DNA of 63,336 bases from an uncultured Pseudomonadota bacterium (GTDB taxonomy: Bacteria > Pseudomonadota > Gammaproteobacteria > Burkholderiales > CAIKXV01): positions 1 to 63,336 of the forward strand of contig CAIKXV010000068.1 in NCBI GenBank assembly GCA_903831455.1, given 5' to 3'. The position numbers and the translations under genes were made by a program. The notes under the pieces were generated by a model that saw only the letters and a list, made by a program, of their open reading frames with translations, was not told where the DNA came from and made no database searches. This document shows positions 38,638-48,530 of the stretch, piece by piece (positions within the stretch are counted from its first letter, which is position 1; each line of letters opens with the position of its first letter).

Positions 38638-40038
38638 ATGAAACCGGTCTGGGTCATCGACGACGACAAGTCGATCCGCTGGGTGTTCGAGAAGGCGCTC
38701 ACGCGCGAGAACATCGACTACCGCAGCTTCGCCTCGGCGCAGGACGCGCTCGACGAGATGGACAGCTCCCTGCCGCAGGTCGTGGTGAGCGACATCCGCA
38801 TGCCGGGTCCCTCCGGCCTCGAACTGCTGCAGCGGATCAAGGTCCACCATCCGGACGTGCCGGTGATCGTGATGACGGCCTACTCCGACCTCGAGAGCGC
38901 GGTGGCGGCCTTCCAGGGCGGTGCCTTCGAGTACCTCGCCAAGCCGTTCGACGTGAACCACGCGGTCGAACTGATCCGGCGCGCGATCGACGAGAGCAGC
39001 CGGCAGGCCACCAGCGCCGAGGACGCTTCGGCCACCCCGGAGATCCTCGGGCAGGCGCCGTCCATGCAGGAGGTGTTCCGCGCGATCGGACGACTCTCGC
39101 AGTCGCATGTCACCGTTCTGATTACCGGCGAGTCGGGCACCGGCAAGGAACTGGTCGCGCGCGCGCTGCACCGGCACAGCCCGCGATCGACGCGGCCATT
39201 CATCGCGATCAACACGGCGGCGATTCCGCGCGACCTGCTCGAATCCGAGCTCTTCGGCCACGAGCGAGGGGCGTTCACCGGGGCGCAGACCATGCGCCGC
39301 GGTCGGTTCGAACAGGCCGAAGGCGGCACCCTGTTCCTCGACGAGATCGGGGACATGCCCGCGGAGCTGCAGACGCGCCTGCTGCGCGTGCTCTCGGACG
39401 GCCACTTCTATCGCGTGGGTGGCCACCAGCCGATCCGCGCGAACGTGCGCGTGATCGCGGCCACCCACCAGAATCTCAACCAGCGCGTGCGCGAGGGCCT
39501 TTTCCGCGAGGACCTCTACCACAGGCTCAACGTGATCCGGCTGCGCCTGCCGCCCCTGCGCGAGCGGCGCGAGGACATCCCGCTACTCGTCCGTTTCTTC
39601 CTCCAGAAGAGCGCCCGCGAGCTGGGGGTGGACGCCAAGCGGCTGTCCGAGGCGGCGCTCCGCCACCTGGCGGCCCAGGAGTTCCCGGGCAACGTGCGCC
39701 AGCTGGAAAACCTCTGCCACTGGCTCACGGTGATGGCACCCGGCATCACGGTCGAGCAGGCCGACCTGCCACCCGAGATGCGCGAGCAGGCCCCGGCGAG
39801 CGTCGAGCAGAACTGGCAGCACGCCCTGGAGCGCGAGGTCGATGCCGCGTTCGGCCGCGGCGAGCAGGGGGTCATCGACCAGCTGCAGCGGGACTTCGAG
39901 CGTGCGCTCATCCTGCGGGCACTGGCGCACACCGGCGGGCGCAGGATCGAGGCGGCCACCCTGCTGGGCCTGGGCCGCAACACGCTGACGCGCAAGATCC
40001 AGGAACTGGGCCTGGAGGATCGATCGGATCCGGCCTGA
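38638..40038 (+). CDS. ntrC: Nitrogen regulator NtrC (sigma-54 activator)
   Basis: 466 residues. Receiver domain with DDDK at the start and phospho-acceptor Asp52 in VVSDIRMPG. AAA+ domain with Walker A GESGTGKE, the sigma-54 contact loop ERGAFTGAQ, and Walker B GGTLFLDEIGDM. A C-terminal Fis-type helix-turn-helix ends the protein (RIEAATLLGLGRNTLTRKI). It would bind the palindrome before glnA. A GGAG ribosome-binding site precedes ATG 38638. Confidence 0.97.
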   Translation: MKPVWVIDDDKSIRWVFEKALTRENIDYRSFASAQDALDEMDSSLPQVVVSDIRMPGPSGLELLQRIKVHHPDVPVIVMTAYSDLESAVAAFQGGAFEYLAKPFDVNHAVELIRRAIDESSRQATSAEDASATPEILGQAPSMQEVFRAIGRLSQSHVTVLITGESGTGKELVARALHRHSPRSTRPFIAINTAAIPRDLLESELFGHERGAFTGAQTMRRGRFEQAEGGTLFLDEIGDMPAELQTRLLRVLSDGHFYRVGGHQPIRANVRVIAATHQNLNQRVREGLFREDLYHRLNVIRLRLPPLRERREDIPLLVRFFLQKSARELGVDAKRLSEAALRHLAAQEFPGNVRQLENLCHWLTVMAPGITVEQADLPPEMREQAPASVEQNWQHALEREVDAAFGRGEQGVIDQLQRDFERALILRALAHTGGRRIEAATLLGLGRNTLTRKIQELGLEDRSDPA

Positions 40039-40273
40039 CCGGCTGATGCGGCTGTCAGCGCCGCGGCCAGGCTTCTGCAACGGCCCTTTGATTGCCGCGG
40101 CGATCCACAGGCACTAGCCTTCCGCTCCCGGTGTGCCAGACCTGTCCGCAGGCAGGGGTGGCTTCAGGGCGAGGCAACCCGCCGGCGGCTGCCCGACGCG
40201 TCGACTGCCGGCTCGCGCAGCATCCGTACGCCGTCCCCGCCGCCGCTCGCGGCATCGACTTCGAGAGATCCGC

Positions 40274-41866
40274 ATGCCCATCGCCCTTCCCGCCGGCACC
40301 GAACTCACCGGTGCCTTCAGGCCCGGTTTCGAAACCCTGCTCACGCCCGAGGCCGTCGCCTTCGTGGTTGCACTCGAGCGCGAGTTCGGCGCGCGGCGCC
40401 GCGAGCTGCTCGCGATGCGGGATGAACGGCAGCGCGCTTTCGACGCGGGCGAGCGCCCGGACTTCCTGCCGCATACCCGCGCGATCCGGGAGTCGGAATG
40501 GCAGGTCTGCGCCCAGCCGGCCGACCTCCAGGACCGGCGGGTGGAGATCACCGGCCCGACCGATCGCAAGATGGTGATCAACGCGCTCAACTGCGGCGCG
40601 TCGACCTTCATGGCCGACTTCGAGGATGCGAACTGCCCGACCTGGGATTCGATGATCGACGGGCAGATCAACCTGCGTGACGCGGTCCGCCGCACCATCA
40701 GCTTCCGCCAGGGCGAGCGCGAGTACCGCCTGAACGATCGTACCGCGGTCCTGATTCCCCGGCCGCGCGGCTGGCACATGGTCGAGAAGCACCTGCGCGT
40801 CGACGGCCAGGCGATGTCCGCCAGCCTGTTCGATTTCGGCCTGTTCTTCTTCCACAATGCGGCCGAACTGCTCGCCCGCGGCTCGGGCCCGTATTTCTAC
40901 CTGCCCAAGATGGAGTCGCACCTCGAGGCCCGGCTGTGGAACGATGTGTTCCTGGCCTCGCAGAAGGCGCTGGGCATCGCGCGCGGCACGATCCGCGCGA
41001 CCGTGCTGATCGAAACCATTCCCGCCGCCTTCGAGATGGAGGAGATCCTCCACGAGCTGCGCGAGCACTCCGCCGGCCTGAACATCGGGCGCTGGGATTA
41101 CATCTTCTCCTGCATCAAGAAGTTCCGGTCCAACCCCGACTTCTGCCTGGCCGACCGCGCGCAGGTCACCATGACCTCGCCGTTCATGCGCGCCTACGCG
41201 CTGCTGCTGGTCAAGACCTGCCACCGGCGCGGCGCCCCGGCCATGGGAGGCATGGCGGCACAGATCCCGATCAAGAACGATCCCGAGGCCAACGCCGCGG
41301 CGATGGAGAAGGTGCGCGCCGACAAGCTGCGCGAGGTCACCGACGGTTGCGACGGCACCTGGGTTGCGCATCCCGGGCTGGTGCCGATCGCGCGCGAGGT
41401 GTTCGACGCGCACATGCCCGGCCCCAACCAGTACGCACGGCAGCGGCCCGACGTGTCGGTGAGCGCGGCCGACCTGCTCGACTTCCGGCCGGAGTCGCCG
41501 ATCACCGAAGCCGGCCTGCGCAACAACATCTCGGTGGGCATCCAGTACATCGGCGCGTGGCTCGGGGGCAACGGCTGCGTCCCGGTATTCAACCTGATGG
41601 AAGACGCGGCGACCGCGGAGATCTCCCGCTCGCAGATCTGGCAGTGGATCCGCTCGCCCAAGGGCGTGCTGGCCGACGGCCGCAAGGTGACGGTCGACCT
41701 GTTCCGCGCGTTGCTGGCCGACGAACTGCCGAAGGTACGCGAGACGCTCGGTGCCCAGGCCTGGTCCGAGGGCCGCTACGAGGAAGCCGCGCGGCTGTTC
41801 GATGCGCTGTGCACCGGGCCGTACAGCGAGTTCCTCACGCTGCCGGCCTACGACCTGGTCGACTGA
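40274..41866 (+). CDS. aceB: Malate synthase A
   Basis: Condenses glyoxylate and acetyl-CoA to malate in the glyoxylate shunt. The length of 530 residues matches the A isoform. Blocks are [47 protein letters not shown] and [15 protein letters not shown] 40274 starts [11 protein letters not shown]. No isocitrate lyase gene is in the window. The 235 bases upstream hold no clear promoter beyond a TTGATT at about 40089. Confidence 0.97.
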   Translation: MPIALPAGTELTGAFRPGFETLLTPEAVAFVVALEREFGARRRELLAMRDERQRAFDAGERPDFLPHTRAIRESEWQVCAQPADLQDRRVEITGPTDRKMVINALNCGASTFMADFEDANCPTWDSMIDGQINLRDAVRRTISFRQGEREYRLNDRTAVLIPRPRGWHMVEKHLRVDGQAMSASLFDFGLFFFHNAAELLARGSGPYFYLPKMESHLEARLWNDVFLASQKALGIARGTIRATVLIETIPAAFEMEEILHELREHSAGLNIGRWDYIFSCIKKFRSNPDFCLADRAQVTMTSPFMRAYALLLVKTCHRRGAPAMGGMAAQIPIKNDPEANAAAMEKVRADKLREVTDGCDGTWVAHPGLVPIAREVFDAHMPGPNQYARQRPDVSVSAADLLDFRPESPITEAGLRNNISVGIQYIGAWLGGNGCVPVFNLMEDAATAEISRSQIWQWIRSPKGVLADGRKVTVDLFRALLADELPKVRETLGAQAWSEGRYEEAARLFDALCTGPYSEFLTLPAYDLVD

Positions 41867-41887
41867 AGCCGCACACGCGATCCATCG

Positions 41888-41918
41888 GGGACGCGCCGCC
41901 GCGCGGGCGCGTCGTCCC
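41888..41918. terminator. Hairpin between convergent aceB and xthA
   Basis: GGGACGCGCC pairs with GGCGCGTC-TCCC over about ten to twelve bases with one bulge. It lies in the 74-base gap between two convergent genes, so it may end both transcripts. No T-tract. Confidence 0.5.
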
Positions 41919-41940
41919 GGCCACGGGACCGGGGGCGAAC

Positions 41941-42711
41941 TCAGGCGGCGCGCAGGTCGCAGATCACGGGCGCGTGGTCTGAGGGCCGTTCGGCGCCGCG
42001 CGGGCCGGTGTCGATCACGCAGGCTGCGCAGCGGGAACTGAGGGCCGACGAGAGCAGGATGTGGTCGATGCGCAGCCCGAGCTTGCGCTTGAACATGTTC
42101 ATCCGGTAGTCCCACCAGCTCCAGCTGCGCTCGGCCTGTTCGAACTGGCGGAACGCATCGCTGAACCCCAGGTCGAGCAGTGCCCGGAACGCCTCTCGCT
42201 CGGGCTCGCTGCACAGCACCTTGCCCTCCCATGCGGCGGGATCGTAGACGTCGCGTGCTTCGGGCGCGATGTTGTAGTCGCCCAGTACGGCCAGCGCCCC
42301 GTGCGTGGCCAGTTCACCGCGCAGCCAGTCCCGCAGTCGGGCGAGCCAGTCGAGCTTGTAGCGGTACTTGTCCGACTCGACCGATTCGCCGTTGGGTACG
42401 TAGGCGCTGACGATGCGCACGCCGTCGACGGTGGCCGAGATCACCCGACGCTGGGGATCGTCGAACCCGGCGATGCCCGCCACCGCATCGACCGGCTCCG
42501 AGCGGGCGAGGATCGCCACCCCGTTGTAGGTCTTCTGTCCTGCGTGGACGGCATGCCAGCCCGCCTCGCGCAGGGCCTCGGAGGGGAAGTTCGCGTCCTC
42601 GAGCTTGGTCTCCTGCAGGCACAGCGCGTCGGGCTGTTGCGCGGCGAGCCAGTCGAGCACCTGCGGCAGGCGAACCTTCAGCGAGTTGACGTTCCAGGTG
42701 GCCAGTCGCAC
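41941..42711 (-). CDS. xthA: Exodeoxyribonuclease III
   Basis: AP endonuclease and 3' exonuclease for base-excision repair. 256 residues with ATWNVNSLK, LQETKL, YVPNGE, GDYNIAPEARDVYDP, RIDHILLS and the catalytic PSDHAPV. The GTG start at 42711 (V-RLATWNVNS) is where the family begins. The long upstream frame is a shadow. It is last in the run of minus-strand genes from yqgE, but a 149-base gap before it suggests its own promoter. Confidence 0.95.
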   Translation of the reverse strand: MRLATWNVNSLKVRLPQVLDWLAAQQPDALCLQETKLEDANFPSEALREAGWHAVHAGQKTYNGVAILARSEPVDAVAGIAGFDDPQRRVISATVDGVRIVSAYVPNGESVESDKYRYKLDWLARLRDWLRGELATHGALAVLGDYNIAPEARDVYDPAAWEGKVLCSEPEREAFRALLDLGFSDAFRQFEQAERSWSWWDYRMNMFKRKLGLRIDHILLSSALSSRCAACVIDTGPRGAERPSDHAPVICDLRAA

Positions 42712-42860
42712 GTCGGGGCTCCGGGGGGCGGGGGATGGGGCGGCGGGTGCGCGGCCTCGTCGGAGGCCGTGCGTCGGCGGGGGCGATCCGGTTACACGAA
42801 CAGCACACCGTCGTGGATCGGGCCCCGGGGACGGGGCTCGCCGGGGCGGTGCAGAGGGTC

Positions 42861-43577
42861 CTAGCGTGCCCCGGTCGCAGGCGGGACGGACGCGCCCGGA
42901 CCCGGCTGCGGTACCAGGGGATCGGCGGGGCCGAACGTGACCTCCGGCATGCCGGGCGGCAGCAGGGACGAGTTCTTCGCGTCCATCGGCTTGTACGGTC
43001 CTGCCGGCCCCTCCGGGGCTTTGCCGGGCTCGGCGGGGGCGCTCGGTCCGCCCTGCCCGCCCCGGCGGGCCTGGCCCACGGGCGTGCGGCTGTAGCCGGC
43101 GGCGTCCAGGGTGGTGTTCCACAGGGTTTCCTCGAAGCCGACCAGTTGCGTGGTGCCGACGATGAGCATCGGCACCTGGCCGCGTCCCTTGGAGACCGTC
43201 TTGAATTCGGCCTGCAGCTCGGGCCGATCCGGATTGCGTTCGTTGAACGGGACGCCGCGCGAGAGCAGAAGCTTGCGTGCGTTGGTGCACACCTCGCCGC
43301 AGGCGTTGACCCACAGGGTGACCGGGAATCGCTCGCTCGCCTGGCGCTGGGCGAAGGGCTCGGGCGAGGAGATGGAGCCCGCCCGTCCGCGCACGTCCTT
43401 CACGTCCTTGGCGGTCGAGGGCGGGGGCTGGTCGGAGCACTCGCGCGACCCGTTGGCATTGACCCAGCAGCGGATGCTCTGGGCCGTACCGGGCACCGGG
43501 GCGAGCAGAAGGATGGCCGCCAGCAGTGCGCCGGCGGTTGCGCCAAGGGTGGTGGCGATGCGATGACCGGGGATCAC
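42861..43577 (-). CDS. DUF4124 and glutaredoxin-like envelope protein
   Basis: 238 residues. A signal peptide (LLAAILLLAPVPGTAQS) is followed by a DUF4124-type block (IRCWVNANGSRECSDQPPP), then a glutaredoxin-like domain, VTLWVNACGEVCTNARKLL, with the cysteines three residues apart (CGEVC) instead of CxxC. The last 70 residues are Pro/Gly-rich and probably disordered. GTG 43577 has a strong AAGGAGGA ribosome-binding site. The gene lies 28 bases after prlC. Periplasmic redox work is inferred. Confidence 0.8.
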   Translation of the reverse strand: MIPGHRIATTLGATAGALLAAILLLAPVPGTAQSIRCWVNANGSRECSDQPPPSTAKDVKDVRGRAGSISSPEPFAQRQASERFPVTLWVNACGEVCTNARKLLLSRGVPFNERNPDRPELQAEFKTVSKGRGQVPMLIVGTTQLVGFEETLWNTTLDAAGYSRTPVGQARRGGQGGPSAPAEPGKAPEGPAGPYKPMDAKNSSLLPPGMPEVTFGPADPLVPQPGPGASVPPATGAR

Positions 43578-43605
43578 GGGCTCCTCCTTCAGCGAGCGCG
43601 ACGCC

Positions 43606-45666
43606 TCATGCGGCGACGGGCTGGTCCATGCCATTGTGCCGAAGCAGCGCGTCGATGCGCGGTTCGCGGCCGCGGAATCGAACGAACGACTCCATCGCGG
43701 GGCGGCTGCCGCCCCGGGCCAGCACCTCCTCGCGGAATCTCGCGCCGATCTCGGGGTTGAGCACGCCGCGTTCTTCGAACAGGCTGTAGGCATCCGCGGA
43801 CAGCACTTCCGCCCACTTGTAGCTGTAGTAGCCCGCCGCGTAGCCCCCGGCGAAGATGTGCGAGAAGCCGTTGGCGAAGCGGTTGAACGCGGGCGGCACC
43901 AGCACCGCGACCTCGCGGCGGACCTCGTCGAGTACGGCCTGCGCGCGGGCCCCGGAGGTGGCGGCCGTCGCCCCGTGCAGGCGCATGTCGAAGAGCGCGA
44001 ATTCGACCTGCCGCAGCGTCTGCAGCCCGCTCTGGAAATTGCGGGCCGCCAGCATGCGGTCGAACAGCGCGCGCGGCATCGGCTCGCCGGAGTCGACGTG
44101 CCCGGTCAGGTGGCGCAGCACCTCCCACTCCCAGCAGAAGTTCTCCATGAACTGGCTGGGCAGTTCGACCGCATCCCATTCGACGCCGCCGATGCCCGAT
44201 ACGAACAGTTCATCCACCTCGGTCAGCAGGTGGTGCAGCCCGTGCCCGAACTCGTGGAACAGCGTCAGCACGTCGTCGTGCGTGAACAGCGCCGGGCGCG
44301 CGCTGCCATCGGGGCGTTGCACGGGCGAGGGGAAATTGCAGGTGAGATAGGCCACGGGCAACTGCAGCGACCGGCCGGCCGGTCGTCGACGCGCGATGGC
44401 CTCGTCCATCCACGCGCCGCCGCGCTTGGAGGCGCGCGCGTACAGATCGAGGTAGAACTGGCCGATCGGCTGGCCACCGGCATCGCGCACCTCGTAGAAG
44501 CGCACGTCCGGATGCCAGCGCGCCGTCTCCTGCTCGACGATCGCGAGGCCGTAGAGCGTCTCGACCAGCCGGAACAGGCCGGGCAGCACGCGGTCCTCGG
44601 GGAAATACTGCTTCACCTCGTTGTCGGAGAACGAGTAGCGGCGGTTGCGCAGCTGCTCGGAGGCGTACATCACGTCCCAGGCCTGGAGATCCGCGAGGCC
44701 GAGCTCGTCGCGGGCGAAGTCGCGCAGCTCGGCGAGGTCGCGCTCCGCGTGCGGGCGGGCCCGCCGGGCGAGCTCGAGCAGGAACGACTCGACCTGTGCC
44801 GGCGACTCGGCCATCTTCGGCTCGAGCGACAGCGTCGAGTAGTCGGGGAAGTCGAGCAGCCGCGCGAGTTCGTGGCGCAGCTGGACGATCTCGCCCATCA
44901 GCGGCGTGTTGTCCCAGTCGGGTGGGCCGGACTCGGAGGCGCGGGTGACATAGGCGCGATACAGCCGCTCGCGAAGCGCGCGATCGCGGGCGTACTGCAT
45001 CACCGGCAGGTAGGACGGTGCCTGCAGCGTGAATCGGTAGCCGGTGTCGCCGGCTTCGCGCGCGGCGGCGGCCGCCGCCTCGAGCGCGTCGTCCGGCAGC
45101 CCGTCGAGCGCGCCGCGATCGGACTCGACGTGCGCGTACGCGTTGGTCGCATCGAGCAGGTTGTCGGAGAAGCGGGAGCACAGCGTCGCCAGCCGCTCGG
45201 ACAGTTCGCGATAGCGCTGCTTGCGCTCGGGCGGCAGTTCGGCGCCAGACAGCCGGAAGTCGCGCACTTCGTTGTCGACCACCTGCCGGCGGGCGGGTGA
45301 GAGTGCATCTCGACCGGGGCCTTCGGAGAGCGCGCGGTACTTCGCGAACAGCGCCTCGTTCTGCCCGAGCTCCGTGTAGTACTCGGTGATGCGCGGCAGG
45401 TTGGCGTTGTAGGCCTCGCGAAGCGGCGGGCTGTTGACCACCGCGTTCAGGTGGCCGACCAGCCCCCATGCGCGACGCAGTCGGTCGGAGAGGTCCTCGA
45501 GCGGCAGCACGAAACCGTCCCAGGTGGGCGGCGCCGGGTCGGCCGCGATCGCGGCGATGCCCTCGCGATTGCCCGCGAGCAGGGTGTCGATGGCCGGGGT
45601 GACCTGCGCGGGATCGAAGTCGGCGAAACGCGGCAGGCCCGAGGTGTCGAGCAGCGGATTGTCCAT
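43606..45666 (-). CDS. prlC: Oligopeptidase A (M3 metallopeptidase)
   Basis: Zinc oligopeptidase of 686 residues in the cytoplasm, degrading signal peptides and short peptides. The zinc site HEFGHGLHHLL has His471, Glu472 and His475. ESDRG..., GQFYLDLYARASKRGGAW and NRFANGFSHIFAGGYAAGYY are family blocks. ATG 45666 was chosen, as the longer frame is a shadow of pyrX. It lies eight bases after pyrX, so the pair is probably co-transcribed. Confidence 0.95.
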   Translation of the reverse strand: MDNPLLDTSGLPRFADFDPAQVTPAIDTLLAGNREGIAAIAADPAPPTWDGFVLPLEDLSDRLRRAWGLVGHLNAVVNSPPLREAYNANLPRITEYYTELGQNEALFAKYRALSEGPGRDALSPARRQVVDNEVRDFRLSGAELPPERKQRYRELSERLATLCSRFSDNLLDATNAYAHVESDRGALDGLPDDALEAAAAAAREAGDTGYRFTLQAPSYLPVMQYARDRALRERLYRAYVTRASESGPPDWDNTPLMGEIVQLRHELARLLDFPDYSTLSLEPKMAESPAQVESFLLELARRARPHAERDLAELRDFARDELGLADLQAWDVMYASEQLRNRRYSFSDNEVKQYFPEDRVLPGLFRLVETLYGLAIVEQETARWHPDVRFYEVRDAGGQPIGQFYLDLYARASKRGGAWMDEAIARRRPAGRSLQLPVAYLTCNFPSPVQRPDGSARPALFTHDDVLTLFHEFGHGLHHLLTEVDELFVSGIGGVEWDAVELPSQFMENFCWEWEVLRHLTGHVDSGEPMPRALFDRMLAARNFQSGLQTLRQVEFALFDMRLHGATAATSGARAQAVLDEVRREVAVLVPPAFNRFANGFSHIFAGGYAAGYYSYKWAEVLSADAYSLFEERGVLNPEIGARFREEVLARGGSRPAMESFVRFRGREPRIDALLRHNGMDQPVAA

Positions 45667-45674
45667 GGCGGTGT

Positions 45675-46982
45675 TCAGGCTCGGGCGGCGCGCTCGAAGA
45701 CGATGCGCCCGCCGACGATGGTGTATCGGGTACGGCCCACCATCGGCAGGCCGGCGTAGGGCGTGTTCTTGCCCTGGCTCACCAGAGTCTCGGCGCTCAC
45801 CACCCATTCTTCAAGCGGGTCGAAGACGACGAGGTCGGCGGCCTGGTCGACCTCGAGGCGGCCGGCCGGCAGGCCCAGGATGCGCGCCGGGTCGCAGGTG
45901 ATGCGCGCGAGGGCCTGGGCGCGGGCGAGCCGCGCCTCGGACGCCCAGCGCAGCGTCAGGGGCAGCAGCAGCTCGAGACCCGTGGCGCCGGCCTCGGCTT
46001 CGGCGAACGGCATCTGCTTGGCGTCCTCGTCCACGGGGGCGTGGTCCGAGCAGACGGCGTCGAGCGTCCCGTCGGCCAGCGCGGCGCGCAGCGCGTCGCG
46101 GTCGCGCACCGATCGCAGCGGCGGCACCAGGTGCGCGTGCGCGTCGAAATAGCCGATGTCGACGTCGCACAGGTGCACGTGGTGGATGGATGCGTCGCAG
46201 GTGAGTGGCAGGCCTTCGGCTCGCGCGGCGCGCACCCGGGCGAGGCCCTCGGCACTGGACAGCCGGCACAGGTGGACGCGCGCGCCGGTCACGCGCATCA
46301 GCGAGACGAGGGTGTCGATCGCGATGGTCTCGGCGAACACCGGGATCCCGGACAGGCCGAGGCGGGTGGCGACCTCGCCGGCGTGCGCGACGCCGCCGCG
46401 CGACAGGAAGGCTTCCTGCGGGCGCAGCCATACCGGGAAGTCGTAGGTGGCGGCGTACTGCAGCGTGCGCAGCAGCACGCGGGTGTCGGTGAGCGGCCGG
46501 TCGGCGTTCGAGAACGCGACGCAGCCCGCTTCGGCCAGTTCGGCCATCTCGGTCATGCGCTCGCCACCGAGGGCCATGGTGAGCGCGCCGACGGGGAATA
46601 CGTGGGCGAGCGCGAGCGTACGCGCACGGTACTTGAGCATCTCGACCAGCCCGGGCTCGTCGAGCGGCGGGTCGGTGTCCGGCGGGCAGGCAAGCGAGGT
46701 CACGCCACCGGCGACCGCAGCGGCGAGTTCGGATTCGAGCGTGGCCTTGTACTCCAGGCCGGGCTCGCGCAGCCGGGCGGCGAGGTCGACCAGGCCCGGG
46801 GCGATCAGGAGGCCGCGTGCGTCGATCGTGCGCTGCGCGACGAAGCCCGGCGGGAGCGCACCGACCGCCACCACCCGACCGTCGGCAATGGCCAGGTCGG
46901 CGGCGTACTCGCGGCCGGATGCCGGGTCGATCACGGTGCCGCCGGTGAGAGCCAGCGGCGCGGCCAGCAGGGAATCGCTCAT
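45675..46982 (-). CDS. pyrX: Non-catalytic dihydroorotase-like protein PyrX
   Basis: Dihydroorotase fold of 435 residues that lacks the metal-binding HxH. The usual VDLHVHLREPG is VDLAARLREPG, with Ala68 and Arg70 in place of the histidines. CSDHAPVDEDAK near the end is kept. Such inactive PyrC paralogues (pyrC') are known to assemble with aspartate transcarbamoylase in Pseudomonas and Burkholderia. Here it follows pyrB by 33 bases. An active dihydroorotase must be encoded elsewhere. Confidence 0.93.
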   Translation of the reverse strand: MSDSLLAAPLALTGGTVIDPASGREYAADLAIADGRVVAVGALPPGFVAQRTIDARGLLIAPGLVDLAARLREPGLEYKATLESELAAAVAGGVTSLACPPDTDPPLDEPGLVEMLKYRARTLALAHVFPVGALTMALGGERMTEMAELAEAGCVAFSNADRPLTDTRVLLRTLQYAATYDFPVWLRPQEAFLSRGGVAHAGEVATRLGLSGIPVFAETIAIDTLVSLMRVTGARVHLCRLSSAEGLARVRAARAEGLPLTCDASIHHVHLCDVDIGYFDAHAHLVPPLRSVRDRDALRAALADGTLDAVCSDHAPVDEDAKQMPFAEAEAGATGLELLLPLTLRWASEARLARAQALARITCDPARILGLPAGRLEVDQAADLVVFDPLEEWVVSAETLVSQGKNTPYAGLPMVGRTRYTIVGGRIVFERAARA

Positions 46983-47015
46983 CGCGGGTTCATCCGTCGT
47001 GGGCAGGCGATCGGA

Positions 47016-47966
47016 TCAGCCGACCGCCAGTATGGACATCACGGCCATGCGCACCGCGATGCCGAAACTCACCTGCGGCAGGATCACGGACTGGGCGCCA
47101 TCGGCGACCCCGGACTCGATCTCCACGCCACGGTTCATCGGACCCGGGTGCAGCACGATCGCGTCGTGCTTCGCGCGCGCGAGGCGCTCGAGGGTGAGTC
47201 CGTAGGTCTTGAAGTACTCCTGGGCGCTGGGCAGCAGCCCGCCGTCCATCCGCTCGTTCTGCAGCCTCAGCATGGACACCACGTCGACGCCTGCGAGCGC
47301 CTCTTCCATCCGCTGGAAGACCCGCACGCCCATGCGCGAGAAGCTGTCGGGCACCAGGGTCTTCGGTCCGACCACCCGGATCTCGGGGACCCCGAGCGTG
47401 GACAGCGCGTGGATCTGCGAGCGCGCGACCCGCGAGTGCAGAACGTCGCCCACCACCGCGACGGTGAGATCGGTGAACCCGCCCTTGTAGTGGCGGATGG
47501 TATAGGCGTCGAGCAGCCCCTGCGTCGGGTGCTGGTGGCGTCCGTCGCCCGCGTTGATGACGCTGATGCCCTCGCGTACGTGGCGGGCGATCAGGAACGG
47601 CGCCCCGCTCTGCGCATGGCGCACCACGAACATGTCGGCGTCCATCGCCGAGAGGTTGGCGATGGTGTCGAGCAGCGATTCGCCCTTGCTGGTGGAACTC
47701 GCGTTGATGTTGAGGTTGATGACGTCGGCCGACAGGCGCTTGGCCGCGATCTCGAAGGTGGTGCGGGTGCGCGTGGAATTCTCGAAGAACAGGTTGAACA
47801 CGCTTTTGCCGCGCAGCACCGGCACCTTCTTCACTTCGCGTTCGGCGACGCTCACGAACGGCGTGGCGGTATCCAGGATATGCGTGAGCACGTCGCGCGG
47901 CAGCCCCTCGATGGACAGCAGGTGGCGCAGCGCGCCATGGCGATCGAGCTGGGGGTTGGAGGTCAT
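47016..47966 (-). CDS. pyrB: Aspartate carbamoyltransferase catalytic subunit
   Basis: Joins carbamoyl phosphate and aspartate, the second step of pyrimidine synthesis. 316 residues. The carbamoyl-phosphate site [13 protein letters not shown] is intact, with [10 protein letters not shown] and [13 protein letters not shown] further on. It is likely to form the dodecamer with PyrX that is typical of this class. The gene lies 33 bases after pyrR. Confidence 0.97.
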   Translation of the reverse strand: MTSNPQLDRHGALRHLLSIEGLPRDVLTHILDTATPFVSVAEREVKKVPVLRGKSVFNLFFENSTRTRTTFEIAAKRLSADVINLNINASSTSKGESLLDTIANLSAMDADMFVVRHAQSGAPFLIARHVREGISVINAGDGRHQHPTQGLLDAYTIRHYKGGFTDLTVAVVGDVLHSRVARSQIHALSTLGVPEIRVVGPKTLVPDSFSRMGVRVFQRMEEALAGVDVVSMLRLQNERMDGGLLPSAQEYFKTYGLTLERLARAKHDAIVLHPGPMNRGVEIESGVADGAQSVILPQVSFGIAVRMAVMSILAVG

Positions 47967-47999
47967 CGCCGCTGGGTTCTCCGCTGGCCGGTGATCGTG

Positions 48000-48530
48000 T
48001 CAGGGGCGGGGGGTGGATGTGCGCGGCGAGACCCGCAGCGACAGCGGCGCGGACGCCTCGCCGCCGCGCTCGAGCACCACCTCGAGGCGGTCCTCGAGTT
48101 CGATGCCGCAGCCGAGGAAGTCCGCCGCGATCGGCAGGTGCCGTCCGCCGCGATCGACCAGCGCCGCGAGGCGGATGCGGTCCGGTCGCCCGTAATCGAA
48201 GAGTTCGTTCATCGCCGCGCGGATGGTGCGCCCGGTGTAGAGGACGTCGTCGACCAGCACGATGTCCGCGCCGGCGACCTCGAACGGGATCATCGACGCG
48301 CGCATGCGCTGCCGCAGGCCGCTGCGATCGAGGTCGTCGCGGTGCAGGCCGACGTCGATGGTGCCCAGCGGCGCGGCGATGCCCAGTCGCGCGTGCAGGC
48401 GCTCGGCGATCCAGACGCCGCCGCTGTGGATGCCCACCAGCGCGCAGCGCCGCGCGTCGACCTGCGACGCCATCCGCTCGACGAGTCGGTCGATCAGGGT
48501 CTCCGCCGAGGGCAGGGCAGGCGTCGTCAT
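48000..48530 (-). CDS. pyrR: PyrR-type uracil phosphoribosyltransferase / pyrimidine regulator
   Basis: 176 residues of PRTase type I fold. The PRPP loop is DIVLVDDVLYTGRTIRAAM. In Firmicutes PyrR binds mRNA and causes attenuation. In proteobacteria it is mostly known as a regulator-like enzyme without a mapped RNA target. I saw no attenuator hairpin in the 33-base gap to pyrB. ATG 48530 overlaps the ruvX stop (ATGA). Confidence 0.93.
   Translation of the reverse strand: MTTPALPSAETLIDRLVERMASQVDARRCALVGIHSGGVWIAERLHARLGIAAPLGTIDVGLHRDDLDRSGLRQRMRASMIPFEVAGADIVLVDDVLYTGRTIRAAMNELFDYGRPDRIRLAALVDRGGRHLPIAADFLGCGIELEDRLEVVLERGGEASAPLSLRVSPRTSTPRP

Noticed and set aside
40055-42232. Minus-strand frame of 725 codons
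   Set aside because: Antisense to aceB and overlapping xthA in another frame. No recognisable domain and biased composition.
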